A stretch of 64,000 nt of DNA from the NCBI GenBank assembly GCA_963710535.1, contig CAVQAW010000004.1, forward strand, positions 62,001 to 126,000. Reading direction: 5' to 3'. Source of the DNA: Pelagihabitans sp963710535. Its GTDB lineage: Bacteria; Bacteroidota; Bacteroidia; Flavobacteriales; Flavobacteriaceae. The position numbers and the translations under genes are program-made. Below the pieces are notes generated by a model. It was given only the letters and a program-made list of their open reading frames with translations, ran no database searches and had not been told where the DNA came from. Of the stretch, positions 44,350 to 53,628 are shown piece after piece. Numbering within the stretch: the stretch's first letter is position 1; each line of letters opens with the position of its first letter.

Positions 44350-45906
44350 ATGATGAAAAAAATAATTCTCCATACTACCCTTTTAATAGGGTTGGGCTCA
44401 ATGTTCAGTTTCGGCCAAAGCCCGGAGCAAGTCATTGCCGACATCCAAAAAGAAGCCAATGAAAATTCCCAATTGGAACTGCTCGCACATGAATTGATGG
44501 ACGTTATCGGCCCGCGTTTGGTGGGTACCCCCCAAATGAAAGCGGCGAATGACTGGGCAGTGGCCACCTATGCCAAATGGGGCATCGAGGCCCGGAACGA
44601 AGCCTGGGGGCAATGGCGCGGATGGCAACGGGGCATCACCCATGTCGACCTGGTATCCCCTAGAACCGTATCGCTCAATGGCATGCAATTGGCCTGGAGC
44701 CCCAGTACCCCGAAGAAAGGGGTAACCGCCTCCCTGATCACCATACCGATGATCGCAGACTCGCTTGACTTCGTTCGATGGCTGCCCAACGTCAAAGGTA
44801 AATTCGTATTGGTCTCCATGCCCCAGCCAACGGGACGTCCCGATTATAATTGGGAGGAATTCGCCACCGAAGCATCTTTCGAAAAAATGAAAAAGGCCCG
44901 CGAAGCCCAACAGGAGGCATGGGACCAAAACATCGACCATACCGGGTATACTTCCCGCAACATCAATCAGGCCTTGGAAAAAGCAGGGGCCGTCGGTGTC
45001 ATTCAATCGCTCTGGTCAAAAGGTTTCGGCGCCAATAAGATTTTCAGTGCCAACACCAAAAAAATTCCAGTGGTTGATCTTTCCCTCGAACATTACGGCA
45101 TGCTGTACCGAATGGTAGAGCATGGAGACGGCCCTATAATCAAGGTAGTGGCAGAATCCGAGGATATGGACACCGTTCCCACTTTCAACACCATCGCCAC
45201 CATCCCCGGCAAGGAATTGCCTGATGAATACGTACTGCTCTCCGCGCATTTCGATTCCTGGGACGGGGCAACCGGTGCTACCGACAATGGCACGGGAAGC
45301 ATTACCATGTTGGAAGCGGCCAGGATCCTTAAAAAAGTATATCCAAATCCCAAACGGACCATAATCATAGGCCATTGGGGCAGTGAGGAGCAAGGGCTCA
45401 ACGGATCAAGGGCCTTCGTGGAAGACCATCCGGAAGTAGTAGCCGGACTTCAGGCCCTGTTCAACCAGGACAACGGTACGGGAAGGGTCGTTCAAATTTC
45501 CGGGCAGGGGTTTTTACATTCCTATGATTACATAGGTCGATGGCTTGAGGCCGTCCCCAAAGAAATCACCCAACATATCGAGACCACCTTTCCGGGCACC
45601 CCCGGTGGAGGCGGTTCAGACTATGCCTCCTTTGTGGCCGTGGGCGCCCCAGCATTTTCTTTAAGTTCCCTGAGCTGGAGTTACGGCACCTATACCTGGC
45701 ATACCAACCTTGATACCTACGACAAAATCGTGTTCGATGACGTCCGCAACAATGCCATCCTCACCGCTATTATGGCTTATATGGCCAGTGAAGACCCAGA
45801 GAAAACCTCAAGGGAAAAGGCCGTTTTGGGCATCAACCCCAGGTCGGGCGAAAAGGCGACCTGGCCCGAACCCCGTACCCCAGAACGCAACGGAGGTCAA
45901 AATTAA
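44350..45906 (+). CDS. Secreted M28 family zinc metallopeptidase with PA domain
   Basis: 518 residues with a signal peptide (MMKKIILHTTLLIGLGSMFSFGQ). A PA-like insert covers about residues 120-270. The M28 catalytic core follows: SAHFDSWDGATGATDNGTGS (zinc His and bridging Asp, about 299-318), HWGSEEQGLNGSRAF (catalytic Glu pair, about 340-352), NQDNGTG, and a C-terminal YGTYTWHTNLDTYDKI giving the last zinc His. It resembles aminopeptidases and glutamate carboxypeptidases. Two adjacent ATGs (44350, 44353) are equally possible starts. It lies within the hydrolase run, 47 bases before the VPS10/BNR gene. Confidence 0.9.
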   Translation: MMKKIILHTTLLIGLGSMFSFGQSPEQVIADIQKEANENSQLELLAHELMDVIGPRLVGTPQMKAANDWAVATYAKWGIEARNEAWGQWRGWQRGITHVDLVSPRTVSLNGMQLAWSPSTPKKGVTASLITIPMIADSLDFVRWLPNVKGKFVLVSMPQPTGRPDYNWEEFATEASFEKMKKAREAQQEAWDQNIDHTGYTSRNINQALEKAGAVGVIQSLWSKGFGANKIFSANTKKIPVVDLSLEHYGMLYRMVEHGDGPIIKVVAESEDMDTVPTFNTIATIPGKELPDEYVLLSAHFDSWDGATGATDNGTGSITMLEAARILKKVYPNPKRTIIIGHWGSEEQGLNGSRAFVEDHPEVVAGLQALFNQDNGTGRVVQISGQGFLHSYDYIGRWLEAVPKEITQHIETTFPGTPGGGGSDYASFVAVGAPAFSLSSLSWSYGTYTWHTNLDTYDKIVFDDVRNNAILTAIMAYMASEDPEKTSREKAVLGINPRSGEKATWPEPRTPERNGGQN

Positions 45907-45953
45907 GTCTGCCAATACCTTCAAAAAATAAAAAATACCAAAAACCATCCAAA

Positions 45954-48900
45954 ATGAAATCTACGCGACTGTTGCTCCTCGCCCTATTGATCGTTCCCTT
46001 CTTGGGCCAATCCCAAAAAAGAAATTCAAAAAACCCCGGTCCCAGTATCGTACTTACCGATTCGATGTTCCATGGCCTGAAATGGCGTAACATTGGTCCG
46101 TTCCGCGGGGGGCGCTCGGTCGCTTCCAGCGGGGTCGTTGGCCAGCCAATGACCTATTATATGGGCAGCACCGGTGGCGGGGTCTGGAAAACGGTCGACG
46201 ATGGCATTTCCTGGAAGAATATTTCCGATGGCCAGTTCAAGACGGGTACCGTTGGGGCCATTTCGGTTTCCGAAAGCAATCCCAACCTCGTGGTAGTGGG
46301 CATGGGGGAACATGCGGCACGGGGCGTGATGACCTCCATGGGCGATGGGGTCTACAAATCCATCGATGGGGGAAAGACTTGGAATCATATCGGACTTGAC
46401 TATACGCGCCATATATCCGATGTGATCATACATCCCACAGATCCAGATATACTTTTTGTCGCTGCCCAAGGAGCACAATATGGCCCTTCTGCCGATCGCG
46501 GCATTTACCGTTCCCTGGATGGCGGGAAAACTTGGGAGAAAGTACTTTATGTCAATGACCGGACCGGGGCTTCATCGCTTTCCATGGATATGAAAAATCC
46601 GATGATCCTATATGCAGCCCTTTGGGAGCACCAGAGGTTCCCTTGGACCATCGAATCCGGTGGAAAGGGTTCGGCACTGTATAAATCAACTGATGGCGGA
46701 GCCACTTGGAAGAAAATGGAGGAAGGCCTGCCCGAGACTTTTGGCAAGGCCGGAATCTCTGTCTCACGCGCAAACCCCGAACGCGTGTTCGCGGTCATCG
46801 AGGCCGATGGTGAAAAGGGCGGGGTGTACCGATCCGATGATGCCGGCAAAAAGTGGGAACAGATCAACAAAGACCGTATCAACATTACCAGATCTTGGTA
46901 CTATATGGAAATTTTTGCGGATCCACAGGACGAAAACAAGGTATATGTGCTGAACGCTCCGGTGACCCGATCGATCGATGGGGGAAAAACCTTTACGCCC
47001 CTTTCTACCCCACACGGCGACAACCACCATTTATGGATCAATCCGAGCGATAATTCAAAAATGATCAATTCAAATGATGGGGGGGCCAATATTTCAAACA
47101 ACGGGGGGAGCAGTTGGAGCACCCAGGAAAATCAGCCCACCGCACAGTTTTATAGGGTGATTACCGATAATCAGGTACCCTTTATGGTCTACGGAGGGCA
47201 GCAAGACAATTCGGCCATCGCCATAGCGAGCAGGACCAACACCATGGGCATCGATTGGAAAGATTGGTACTCGGTCGCCGGCTGTGAAAGTGCATATTTG
47301 GCCTTTGATCCCGATAATCCCGAAGTAGTATACGGGGGATGTTATCAGGGCATCATCGAAAGGTGGGTTAAGGCGTCCAGGGAAGGCAAGTCGATCAAAG
47401 AGTACCCCGAACTGAACTTGGGCAATGTCCCGGCCGATTTTAAATACCGCTATAACTGGAACGCGCCCATCATCAGCTCTCCCCATGATAGGAATACCAT
47501 TTACCATGCGGGAAACGTCGTTTTTAAATCTTCCGATGGCGGACAGCGCTGGGCCGTGGTCAGTCCAGACCTTACCCGCAACGATAAAAGCAAACAAGGC
47601 CCGGGCGGCAAACCCTATACCAACGAGGCCGCAGGGGGTGAAAATTACAATACGCTCATGTATTTGGTGGAATCTCCGCATGAAAAAGGCGTGCTATGGG
47701 CCGGCAGTGATGACGGATTGATCCATATATCCAAAGACGGGGGCAATAATTGGGAAAATGTAACCCCCACCGGCTTGGCCGAAGGGATCATCAATAGCAT
47801 CGAAGTCTCTCCACATCAACCGTCCACGGCCTATGCAGTAGTCATGCGATATAAACAAATGGACTTGGCCCCATACATATTCAAGACCGCCGATTATGGC
47901 AACACATGGACAAAAATCGTGAACGGCATCAAAGGCGAGCATACCTTTGTTCGTGTGGTGCGAGAAGATCCAAAGCGAAAAGGGTTGTTATATGCCGGTA
48001 CCGAAACCGGACTTTTCATTTCCTTGGATGACGGACTCAACTGGCAAAACCTGCAACTCAATCTGCCGGTGGTCCCCATCAACGACCTTATTTTTCAGGG
48101 CAATGATCTGGTGGCCGCCACCGCAGGACGTTCTTTTTGGATCCTCGATGATGTGGGGGCCCTCCAAAACCTTGATACTACAAAATCGACGGTCGGCCTG
48201 ATCAAGCCCAAAGACACCTATTTACTGTTTGGCGGCAGTACCGAAAAACCGGTCCCGGGGCTGGGTGAAAATCCGAAACAGGGGGTAACATTTGATTATT
48301 ATTTGGAGAAGGATTCGGATAGCCTCGACTTGAAACTGGAAGTGCTACATCAGGGGAAATTGGTTCGCTCTTATTCCAATAAAAAAGACAAGGACTTTAA
48401 ATCATGGCCGGGAGGCCCATCGAAGCCAAATACCTTGCCCTCCAAAAAAGGTTATAACCGCTTTACCTGGGATTTTAGAAAGGATGACCTGCCCGCAGTG
48501 GAAAAGGTCTTCGTGTACGGCGATTATAGTGGATCGCGTGTTGGCCCGGGCACCTATATGCTCCAATTGACCCTGGAAGGGTCTACCGTGGAGACCGAAG
48601 TCAATATCCTGCCGAATCCGAAGGTAACCGCTTCCCTTGCCGACTATCAAGAGCAACAGGCGGTATTGGGACAGATCGAGGGAGCCATCAAAAACATACA
48701 TGAATCGGTGACCCAGATGCGGTCGGTAAAATCGCAATTGGAGCACTATGCCAAACTGCTGAAGGAGAATGAACAGGCAAAAGGATTGGTGGAAAAAGGA
48801 AAATCGCTGATAAAACGTATCGATACCTGGGAGGAAAACCTCATCCAGCCCAAACAAAAAACATTTCAGGACGTCATCAATTACCACAACCAGCTCAACG

Positions 48901-49106
48901 CCGAGTTCATGGAACTCAAGAGCTATGTAGATGCCGCCGAGCCAAAGGTCACCCAGGGCGCAAAAGAACGACTGACAGACCTTCTCGCTTTCTGGAGCAC
49001 CTACGCAGCGGAGCGCGATGCCATAGTGAAGACCGAAATGAACGACTACAACGAGACCTATAAAACCTTGGGACTACCTGCCGTGATCCTATCCGAGAAT
49101 AAATGA
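45954..49106 (+). CDS. Secreted VPS10/sortilin-like BNR-repeat protein
   Basis: 1,050 residues with a signal peptide ending LLIVPFLGQSQ. Repeated Asp-box turns (S/T-x-D-x-G-x-T-W) are plain: TVDDGISWKNI, SIDGGKTWNHI, SLDGGKTWEKV, STDGGATWKKM, SDDAGKKWEQI, SKDGGNNWENV and SLDDGLNWQNL. This gives a ten-bladed-type propeller as in VPS10 domains, and ends near residue 740. A beta-sandwich and a helical, coiled-coil-like tail (about 880-1,030) follow. Such proteins are very common in Bacteroidota; they may bind or process peptides or glycans, but no activity is established. It is the last of the hydrolase run. Confidence 0.87.
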   Translation: MKSTRLLLLALLIVPFLGQSQKRNSKNPGPSIVLTDSMFHGLKWRNIGPFRGGRSVASSGVVGQPMTYYMGSTGGGVWKTVDDGISWKNISDGQFKTGTVGAISVSESNPNLVVVGMGEHAARGVMTSMGDGVYKSIDGGKTWNHIGLDYTRHISDVIIHPTDPDILFVAAQGAQYGPSADRGIYRSLDGGKTWEKVLYVNDRTGASSLSMDMKNPMILYAALWEHQRFPWTIESGGKGSALYKSTDGGATWKKMEEGLPETFGKAGISVSRANPERVFAVIEADGEKGGVYRSDDAGKKWEQINKDRINITRSWYYMEIFADPQDENKVYVLNAPVTRSIDGGKTFTPLSTPHGDNHHLWINPSDNSKMINSNDGGANISNNGGSSWSTQENQPTAQFYRVITDNQVPFMVYGGQQDNSAIAIASRTNTMGIDWKDWYSVAGCESAYLAFDPDNPEVVYGGCYQGIIERWVKASREGKSIKEYPELNLGNVPADFKYRYNWNAPIISSPHDRNTIYHAGNVVFKSSDGGQRWAVVSPDLTRNDKSKQGPGGKPYTNEAAGGENYNTLMYLVESPHEKGVLWAGSDDGLIHISKDGGNNWENVTPTGLAEGIINSIEVSPHQPSTAYAVVMRYKQMDLAPYIFKTADYGNTWTKIVNGIKGEHTFVRVVREDPKRKGLLYAGTETGLFISLDDGLNWQNLQLNLPVVPINDLIFQGNDLVAATAGRSFWILDDVGALQNLDTTKSTVGLIKPKDTYLLFGGSTEKPVPGLGENPKQGVTFDYYLEKDSDSLDLKLEVLHQGKLVRSYSNKKDKDFKSWPGGPSKPNTLPSKKGYNRFTWDFRKDDLPAVEKVFVYGDYSGSRVGPGTYMLQLTLEGSTVETEVNILPNPKVTASLADYQEQQAVLGQIEGAIKNIHESVTQMRSVKSQLEHYAKLLKENEQAKGLVEKGKSLIKRIDTWEENLIQPKQKTFQDVINYHNQLNAEFMELKSYVDAAEPKVTQGAKERLTDLLAFWSTYAAERDAIVKTEMNDYNETYKTLGLPAVILSENK

Positions 49107-49171
49107 TCGCATCATTGGTGCAGGTAAACCCTGAAGCAAAAAACCATTGGGGACCATTTTAAAGATGAACC

Positions 49172-49744
49172 ATGTCAGTTTATATTGCCGACCAAAATTT
49201 TAAAGGTAAAAATTACACCCAGGAGCGCCTCCCGAAAGGAGAATATGACCATTGTGTCTTTGAAGGTTGTGATTGGTCGAATGCTTTTTTGGACAACCAG
49301 CATTTTATCGAATGCGAATTTGTCGACTGCAACCTGAGCAATGTCAACGTGGCCCATAGCATCTTCAATGAGGTGACCTTTACCGGCTGCAAAATGATCG
49401 GCATAAAGTTGGAAACGTGCAACCCCTTTTTGCGCTCCTTTCGCTTTAAGGACTGTTCCCTGAACTTTGCATCATTTTATGGCATGTCATTGAAGAACCT
49501 CTCCTTTGTGAGCTGCAAACTGGTCGAGACCGATTTCACCGATGCGGACCTGACAGCCGCCAGTTTCGATGATTGTGACTTGCAAAGGGCCCTCTTCATG
49601 AATACCCAACTCGACCATACCGACTTCAGGACGGCCTATAATTATCGGTTCGACCCTTCACAAAACCAGCTTAGAAAAACAAAATTTTCCAAGGAAGGCG
49701 TCTTGGGCCTGTTGGCTAAATATGACATCGAAATCGATGGTTGA
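49172..49744 (+). CDS. Pentapeptide-repeat protein
   Basis: 190 residues. Tandem five-residue steps with central Leu or Phe (for example HCVFEGCDWSNAFLDNQHFIECEFVDCNLSNVNV, split here as repeats; DADLTAASFDDCDLQRALF) form a right-handed four-sided helix. Cys and Asp are frequent in the small-residue position. Some family members mimic DNA and protect gyrase (Qnr, MfpA); nothing here shows that role. There is no signal peptide. It starts 65 bases after the VPS10 gene. Confidence 0.85.
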   Translation: MSVYIADQNFKGKNYTQERLPKGEYDHCVFEGCDWSNAFLDNQHFIECEFVDCNLSNVNVAHSIFNEVTFTGCKMIGIKLETCNPFLRSFRFKDCSLNFASFYGMSLKNLSFVSCKLVETDFTDADLTAASFDDCDLQRALFMNTQLDHTDFRTAYNYRFDPSQNQLRKTKFSKEGVLGLLAKYDIEIDG

Positions 49745-49774
49745 CTTCTTAGTCGTTTGTAAACGGTATTTTTG
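49741..49774 (+). promoter_or_regulatory. Candidate promoter for the DUF6265 gene
   Basis: TATTTTTG at 49767-49774 fits TAnnTTTG. TTG at 49741-49743 lies 23 bases upstream as a possible -33 element. The ATG follows 31 bases after the -7 box. Confidence 0.35.
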
Positions 49775-49804
49775 TATCTTGTTTGTGCAAAGCATCCAAC
49801 AAGC

Positions 49805-50296
49805 ATGAACCGTATCGTCATTTACCTCTTCTTATTCTCAATCGTGGGCCGGGCACAACATACCCTCACCTATTCCGATGGGCATGTTTCCCCAAGGGCA
49901 AGTTTGGTCGATGTGGAATGGATCGCCGGGTATTGGCAGGGAACGGCGTTCGGGGGTATTACTGAGGAGATCTGGAGTCCGCCCTTAGGCGATTCGATGA
50001 TGTTCTCCTTTAAGTTGGTCGTTGACGGTAAGGTACAATTCTACGAACTCGGACATATCCAGGAAACCGGCAATACTTTGCTGTTGCAACTGAGGCATTT
50101 TGACGCCGATCTGAAAGCATGGGAAGAAAAGGAAGAAATGGAAAGCTTCCCCTTGGTGAAGCTCGATACCGCTCACGTTTATTTTGACGGATTTACCTTT
50201 GAAAAAATCAGCGATGATGAAATCAATTTGTATGTGGTCATCGTGGAGGAGGACGGAACGGAACAGGAAGTAAAATTCAATTACAAAAGACAATAA
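49805..50296 (+). CDS. DUF6265-like exported protein
   Basis: 163 residues with a signal peptide (MNRIVIYLFLFSIVGRAQ). The core WIAGYWQGTAFGGITEEIWSPPLGDSMMFSFKL is the hallmark of the DUF6265 family (WxxGxW ... EEWxxPxGxxMxG), a lipocalin-like small beta-barrel found in many Bacteroidota. Function unknown; ligand binding is a reasonable guess. ATG 49805 was chosen over TTG/ATG 49772 because it starts the signal peptide. The next gene begins 1 base after the stop. Confidence 0.78.
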   Translation: MNRIVIYLFLFSIVGRAQHTLTYSDGHVSPRASLVDVEWIAGYWQGTAFGGITEEIWSPPLGDSMMFSFKLVVDGKVQFYELGHIQETGNTLLLQLRHFDADLKAWEEKEEMESFPLVKLDTAHVYFDGFTFEKISDDEINLYVVIVEEDGTEQEVKFNYKRQ

Positions 50297-50297
50297 G

Positions 50298-50648
50298 TTG
50301 AAAAGGAGCTGTTTGGAATGCGGAAACGAAATTTTGGGTAGGATCGATAAAAAGTTCTGTTCAGACCATTGCAGAAACGCCTATCACAATAAGGTCAACA
50401 AAGACAGCAAAAACCTGATACGCAACATCAATAATCGTTTGCGGAAAAACTACAGGATACTCGACAGCTTTGAATTGAGGGAGGGCAAAACCCGAACTTC
50501 CCGAACGCGATTATTGGACAAAGGATTCGATTTTGATATGATCACCAACCTATACACTACTAAAAAAGGTACGACCTATTACTTCGTATATGATCTTGGT
50601 TATCTGCCCCTGGACAACGATTATTATATGATCGTAAAAAGGGAATGA
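50298..50648 (+). CDS. Small zinc-ribbon protein, DUF2116-like N-terminus, TTG start
   Basis: 116 residues. The N-terminal treble-clef-like knuckle CLECGNEILGRIDKKFCSDHC (Cys6, Cys9, Cys22, Cys26) resembles DUF2116 zinc ribbons. A basic helix follows (RNAYHNKVNKDSKNLIRNINNRLRKNY), which suggests nucleic-acid binding. The C-terminal half is a compact beta-alpha region without a known match. The only suitable start is TTG 50298; no ATG lies before the cysteines. It is 1 base downstream of the DUF6265 gene, so the two are co-translated. Function not known. Confidence 0.78.
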   Translation: MKRSCLECGNEILGRIDKKFCSDHCRNAYHNKVNKDSKNLIRNINNRLRKNYRILDSFELREGKTRTSRTRLLDKGFDFDMITNLYTTKKGTTYYFVYDLGYLPLDNDYYMIVKRE

Positions 50649-50672
50649 CAATACTCCTACATTCAACGATAG

Positions 50673-51137
50673 TTACTTCCAGTTCTGGGCGTTCAATTTC
50701 AGGGCCGCGACCACGATATCCTTACGACTGATCTGCCCGACCAGCAGTCCGTCTTTCATCACTGGCAACCTTCTTCTATTGTGCTTTACAAATACCCCGG
50801 CGGCATCAAAAATGCTCATGTCGTGTGGAATGGTCTCGACACCCTTGGTCATAAAACTTTCCACGTCCTTATCCAAAATGGGTTGGTTGAAATAACGGCT
50901 CTCGGATATTTGCTTCATGCAATCCGCTTCAGAAATGATTCCCACCAAAAATCCATTATCATCCAAAACGGGCCCTCCTGAAATGTTGTGTTTGGTGAAC
51001 AATTCCATGACGTTGAGAATCGATTGGTCTGGCCTAAAGGTGATCAACTTCTTGGTCATATAATCCGATACCAAAATAGGGGCGTGGTATTCCTTTTTAA
51101 ATGCCTTTCGGATGCCTTGAAAACTCTTGATTCCCAT
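50673..51137 (-). CDS. Tandem CBS-domain protein
   Basis: 154 residues with two CBS motifs: VSDYMTKKLITFRPDQSILNVMELFTKHNISGGPVLDDNGFLVGIIS (described by segments, about residues 20-67) and VESFMTKGVETIPHDMSIFDAAGVFVKHNRRRLPVMKDGLLVGQIS (about 90-137). CBS pairs bind adenosyl nucleotides and regulate partner proteins. No fused enzyme or channel is present, so it is a free-standing sensor. No neighbour suggests its target. Minus strand, converging with the zinc-ribbon gene 24 bases away. Confidence 0.87.
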   Translation of the reverse strand: MGIKSFQGIRKAFKKEYHAPILVSDYMTKKLITFRPDQSILNVMELFTKHNISGGPVLDDNGFLVGIISEADCMKQISESRYFNQPILDKDVESFMTKGVETIPHDMSIFDAAGVFVKHNRRRLPVMKDGLLVGQISRKDIVVAALKLNAQNWK

Positions 51138-51342
51138 ATCGATTGGTTTTAGGTTGATTTCTAAAGATAGGAATTTTTCCCAAACAGCCTAAAAAATATC
51201 GACCTAATGCCTTGAACCATAAGAATGTCATACTTTTAAGTCCTGTACATTTTGAAAAAAAATGATATTGCGCTGCCCAGTATGCAGGTTGCCTTTGAAA
51301 AGTGATGCGGAAACCAACCAAAAAAATAAGAACTTTGTGCCC

Positions 51343-53628
51343 ATGAATAAATTCCCGTCCATTTTTACTTTTTTGCTCGTTCTATTGGCCATTTATTGGA
51401 CTTTTCGATCGGCCATGCCAAGCTATGAACCCGATCTGGACCTTGAGGACACTTCCTTTTCAACCGATAGGGCCCTTCAACATGTGGCTGAAATTGCAAA
51501 AATGCCCCATGCCGTGGGATTTCCGGCCCATGAAACGGTAAGGTCCTATATCCGGTCCGAATTCGACAAAATGGGGCTTGAGACGAGTTTACAGGAGGGA
51601 AATACCGCCGGTGATTGGGGCAATTTAAGCAAAGCGACCAATATTTTGGCCCGGATCAAGGGATCGGGTTCCGGAAAGGCATTGATGCTGCTTTCGCATT
51701 ATGACAGCAATCCGCATTCCTCCCTGGGGGCCAGTGATGCGGGCAGTGGCGTTGCTACCATTTTAGAAGGGGTCCGGGCATTTTTAGCGGAACATAAAAG
51801 CCCGAAAAATGATATCATCATCCTTATCTCCGACGCCGAGGAACTCGGCCTTAATGGGGCCGACCTTTTCGTAAATCAACATCCTTGGGCCAGGGAGGTA
51901 GGCCTTGTGCTCAATTTCGAGGCCCGGGGGAGTGGCGGACCAAGTTATATGCTCATCGAGACCAACAGGGGAAATGCCAACCTGATCAAAGAGTTTACGG
52001 CCGCCGATACTCATTTTCCTGTAGCAAATTCCTTGGTGTACAGCATCTACAAGATGCTGCCCAATGACACCGATCTTACCGTTTTTCGGGAAGACCGCGA
52101 CATAGAAGGTTTTAATTTTGCCTTTATTGACGATCATTTCGATTACCATACGGTTCGAGACAATTATGATCGCTTGGATCGGAAGACCGTGGCACACCAA
52201 GGCACCTACCTCATGCCGCTCCTTCACCACTTCAGCGAAGCCGACCTCGATGGGTTGAAAAGTCTGAACGACATGGTCTATTTCAATATGCCTTTCTTCA
52301 GGCTGGTATCTTACCCGTTCGATTGGATATGGCTCATGTGGGTATTGGCCGTTCTGATGACAGGGCTACTACTTTTCATGGGATTTCGAAAAAAAACACT
52401 CGCCCTGCGACCATTACTCAAGGGCTTTTTACCCATGCTTATCGCCTTGGGAATCAATGGCCTGATAGGCTTTTATAGTTATCGTGTGCTTCAATGGATC
52501 TATCCGGAATATCGCGACATGCTCCATGGTTTTACCTATAACGGCTATACCTACATACTGGCCTTTGTTTTGATCTCCGTTTCGGTATGCTTCTGGATCT
52601 ACCATAAATTCAAATCCATTACCGCTCCAAACCTGCTTATTGCGCCTTTGGTGGTCTGGTTGGCCATCTGCTATGGGGTGGCCTGTTACCTGCCCGGAGC
52701 AAGTTTTTTCATCATTCCGGTATTTGCCTTGTTGGCTTCCCTATTGATCTTGGTGAATCAAAAAGAACCCAATCCTTACCTATTGGTGCTCCTTGCCCTG
52801 CCCGCATTATGGCTTTACGCCCCCTTCGTAAAAATGTTTCCAGTGGGCTTGGGGCTTAAAATGATGGTGGTCTCCACCCTACTTGCAACGCTCACCTTTA
52901 TACTTTTGCTTCCGTTGTTCTCCTTTTATAAAAACAAGAATCATTGGGCCTCATTGGCACTACTTCTGTTTTTGTCAAGCATGCTGGTTGCCCATTTCAA
53001 CGCCGATTTTACCCCAGATCGGGCGAAGCCCAGCAGTTTGTTGTACGTGCTTGACACCGACCGAAATACCTCCAATTGGGCAACTTATGATCATGTGCTG
53101 ATCGATTGGAACGACCAATTCCTCGGCAAGGACAAAAAGTCACCCGATCAACTTTCGGGACGGACCCTCAGCAGTAAATATGGGTCGGGCTTTAGTTTTG
53201 TTTCCGATGCCCCCATGAAACCGATTGCACCCCCCATGGTGGAAATCCAAAAAGATACCATTATCGGCGATCAACGCTGGCTGGAACTTACCATTAGCCA
53301 TCAGCGCCCGGTGAACCGGCTCGAACTGTTCACCAATGCGGTGGCGATTTCATCGGCCTTGGTCAACAACGTGCCTTTATCGGATTATTACTTGGAAAAC
53401 AGGAAAGGGGGCAAGTTGCTTACCCACTATATCAGCAATAACGAACCGACCCGTTTAGAACTTAGCTTCCCCAGCGATGCTATTTTAGAAATTACCCTGT
53501 ACGAAGCTTCCAACGACCTTTTGGAGAACCCCCAATTCACGATTCCTGAGCGTCCCGCAAACAGCATTCCGATGCCCTTCGTCTTAAATGATGCGGTACT
53601 GGTCATAAAAACCCTCAAATTTGAATAA
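51343..53628 (+). CDS. Membrane-anchored M28 family peptidase
   Basis: 761 residues. An N-terminal signal anchor (FTFLLVLLAIYWTF) is followed by an M28 zinc-peptidase domain: LLSHYDSNPHSSLGASDAGSG (zinc His and Asp, about 118-138), ISDAEELGLNGADLF (catalytic Glu pair, about 163-175), GGPSYMLIE, and HTVRDNYDRLD with the last zinc His near residue 268. From about residue 325 there are eight or so membrane segments, then a soluble C-terminal beta domain. It resembles the ER Fxna/ERMP1 type. ATG 51343 was chosen; the frame upstream of it is not conserved-looking. The next gene starts 8 bases inside its 3' end. Confidence 0.88.
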   Translation: MNKFPSIFTFLLVLLAIYWTFRSAMPSYEPDLDLEDTSFSTDRALQHVAEIAKMPHAVGFPAHETVRSYIRSEFDKMGLETSLQEGNTAGDWGNLSKATNILARIKGSGSGKALMLLSHYDSNPHSSLGASDAGSGVATILEGVRAFLAEHKSPKNDIIILISDAEELGLNGADLFVNQHPWAREVGLVLNFEARGSGGPSYMLIETNRGNANLIKEFTAADTHFPVANSLVYSIYKMLPNDTDLTVFREDRDIEGFNFAFIDDHFDYHTVRDNYDRLDRKTVAHQGTYLMPLLHHFSEADLDGLKSLNDMVYFNMPFFRLVSYPFDWIWLMWVLAVLMTGLLLFMGFRKKTLALRPLLKGFLPMLIALGINGLIGFYSYRVLQWIYPEYRDMLHGFTYNGYTYILAFVLISVSVCFWIYHKFKSITAPNLLIAPLVVWLAICYGVACYLPGASFFIIPVFALLASLLILVNQKEPNPYLLVLLALPALWLYAPFVKMFPVGLGLKMMVVSTLLATLTFILLLPLFSFYKNKNHWASLALLLFLSSMLVAHFNADFTPDRAKPSSLLYVLDTDRNTSNWATYDHVLIDWNDQFLGKDKKSPDQLSGRTLSSKYGSGFSFVSDAPMKPIAPPMVEIQKDTIIGDQRWLELTISHQRPVNRLELFTNAVAISSALVNNVPLSDYYLENRKGGKLLTHYISNNEPTRLELSFPSDAILEITLYEASNDLLENPQFTIPERPANSIPMPFVLNDAVLVIKTLKFE

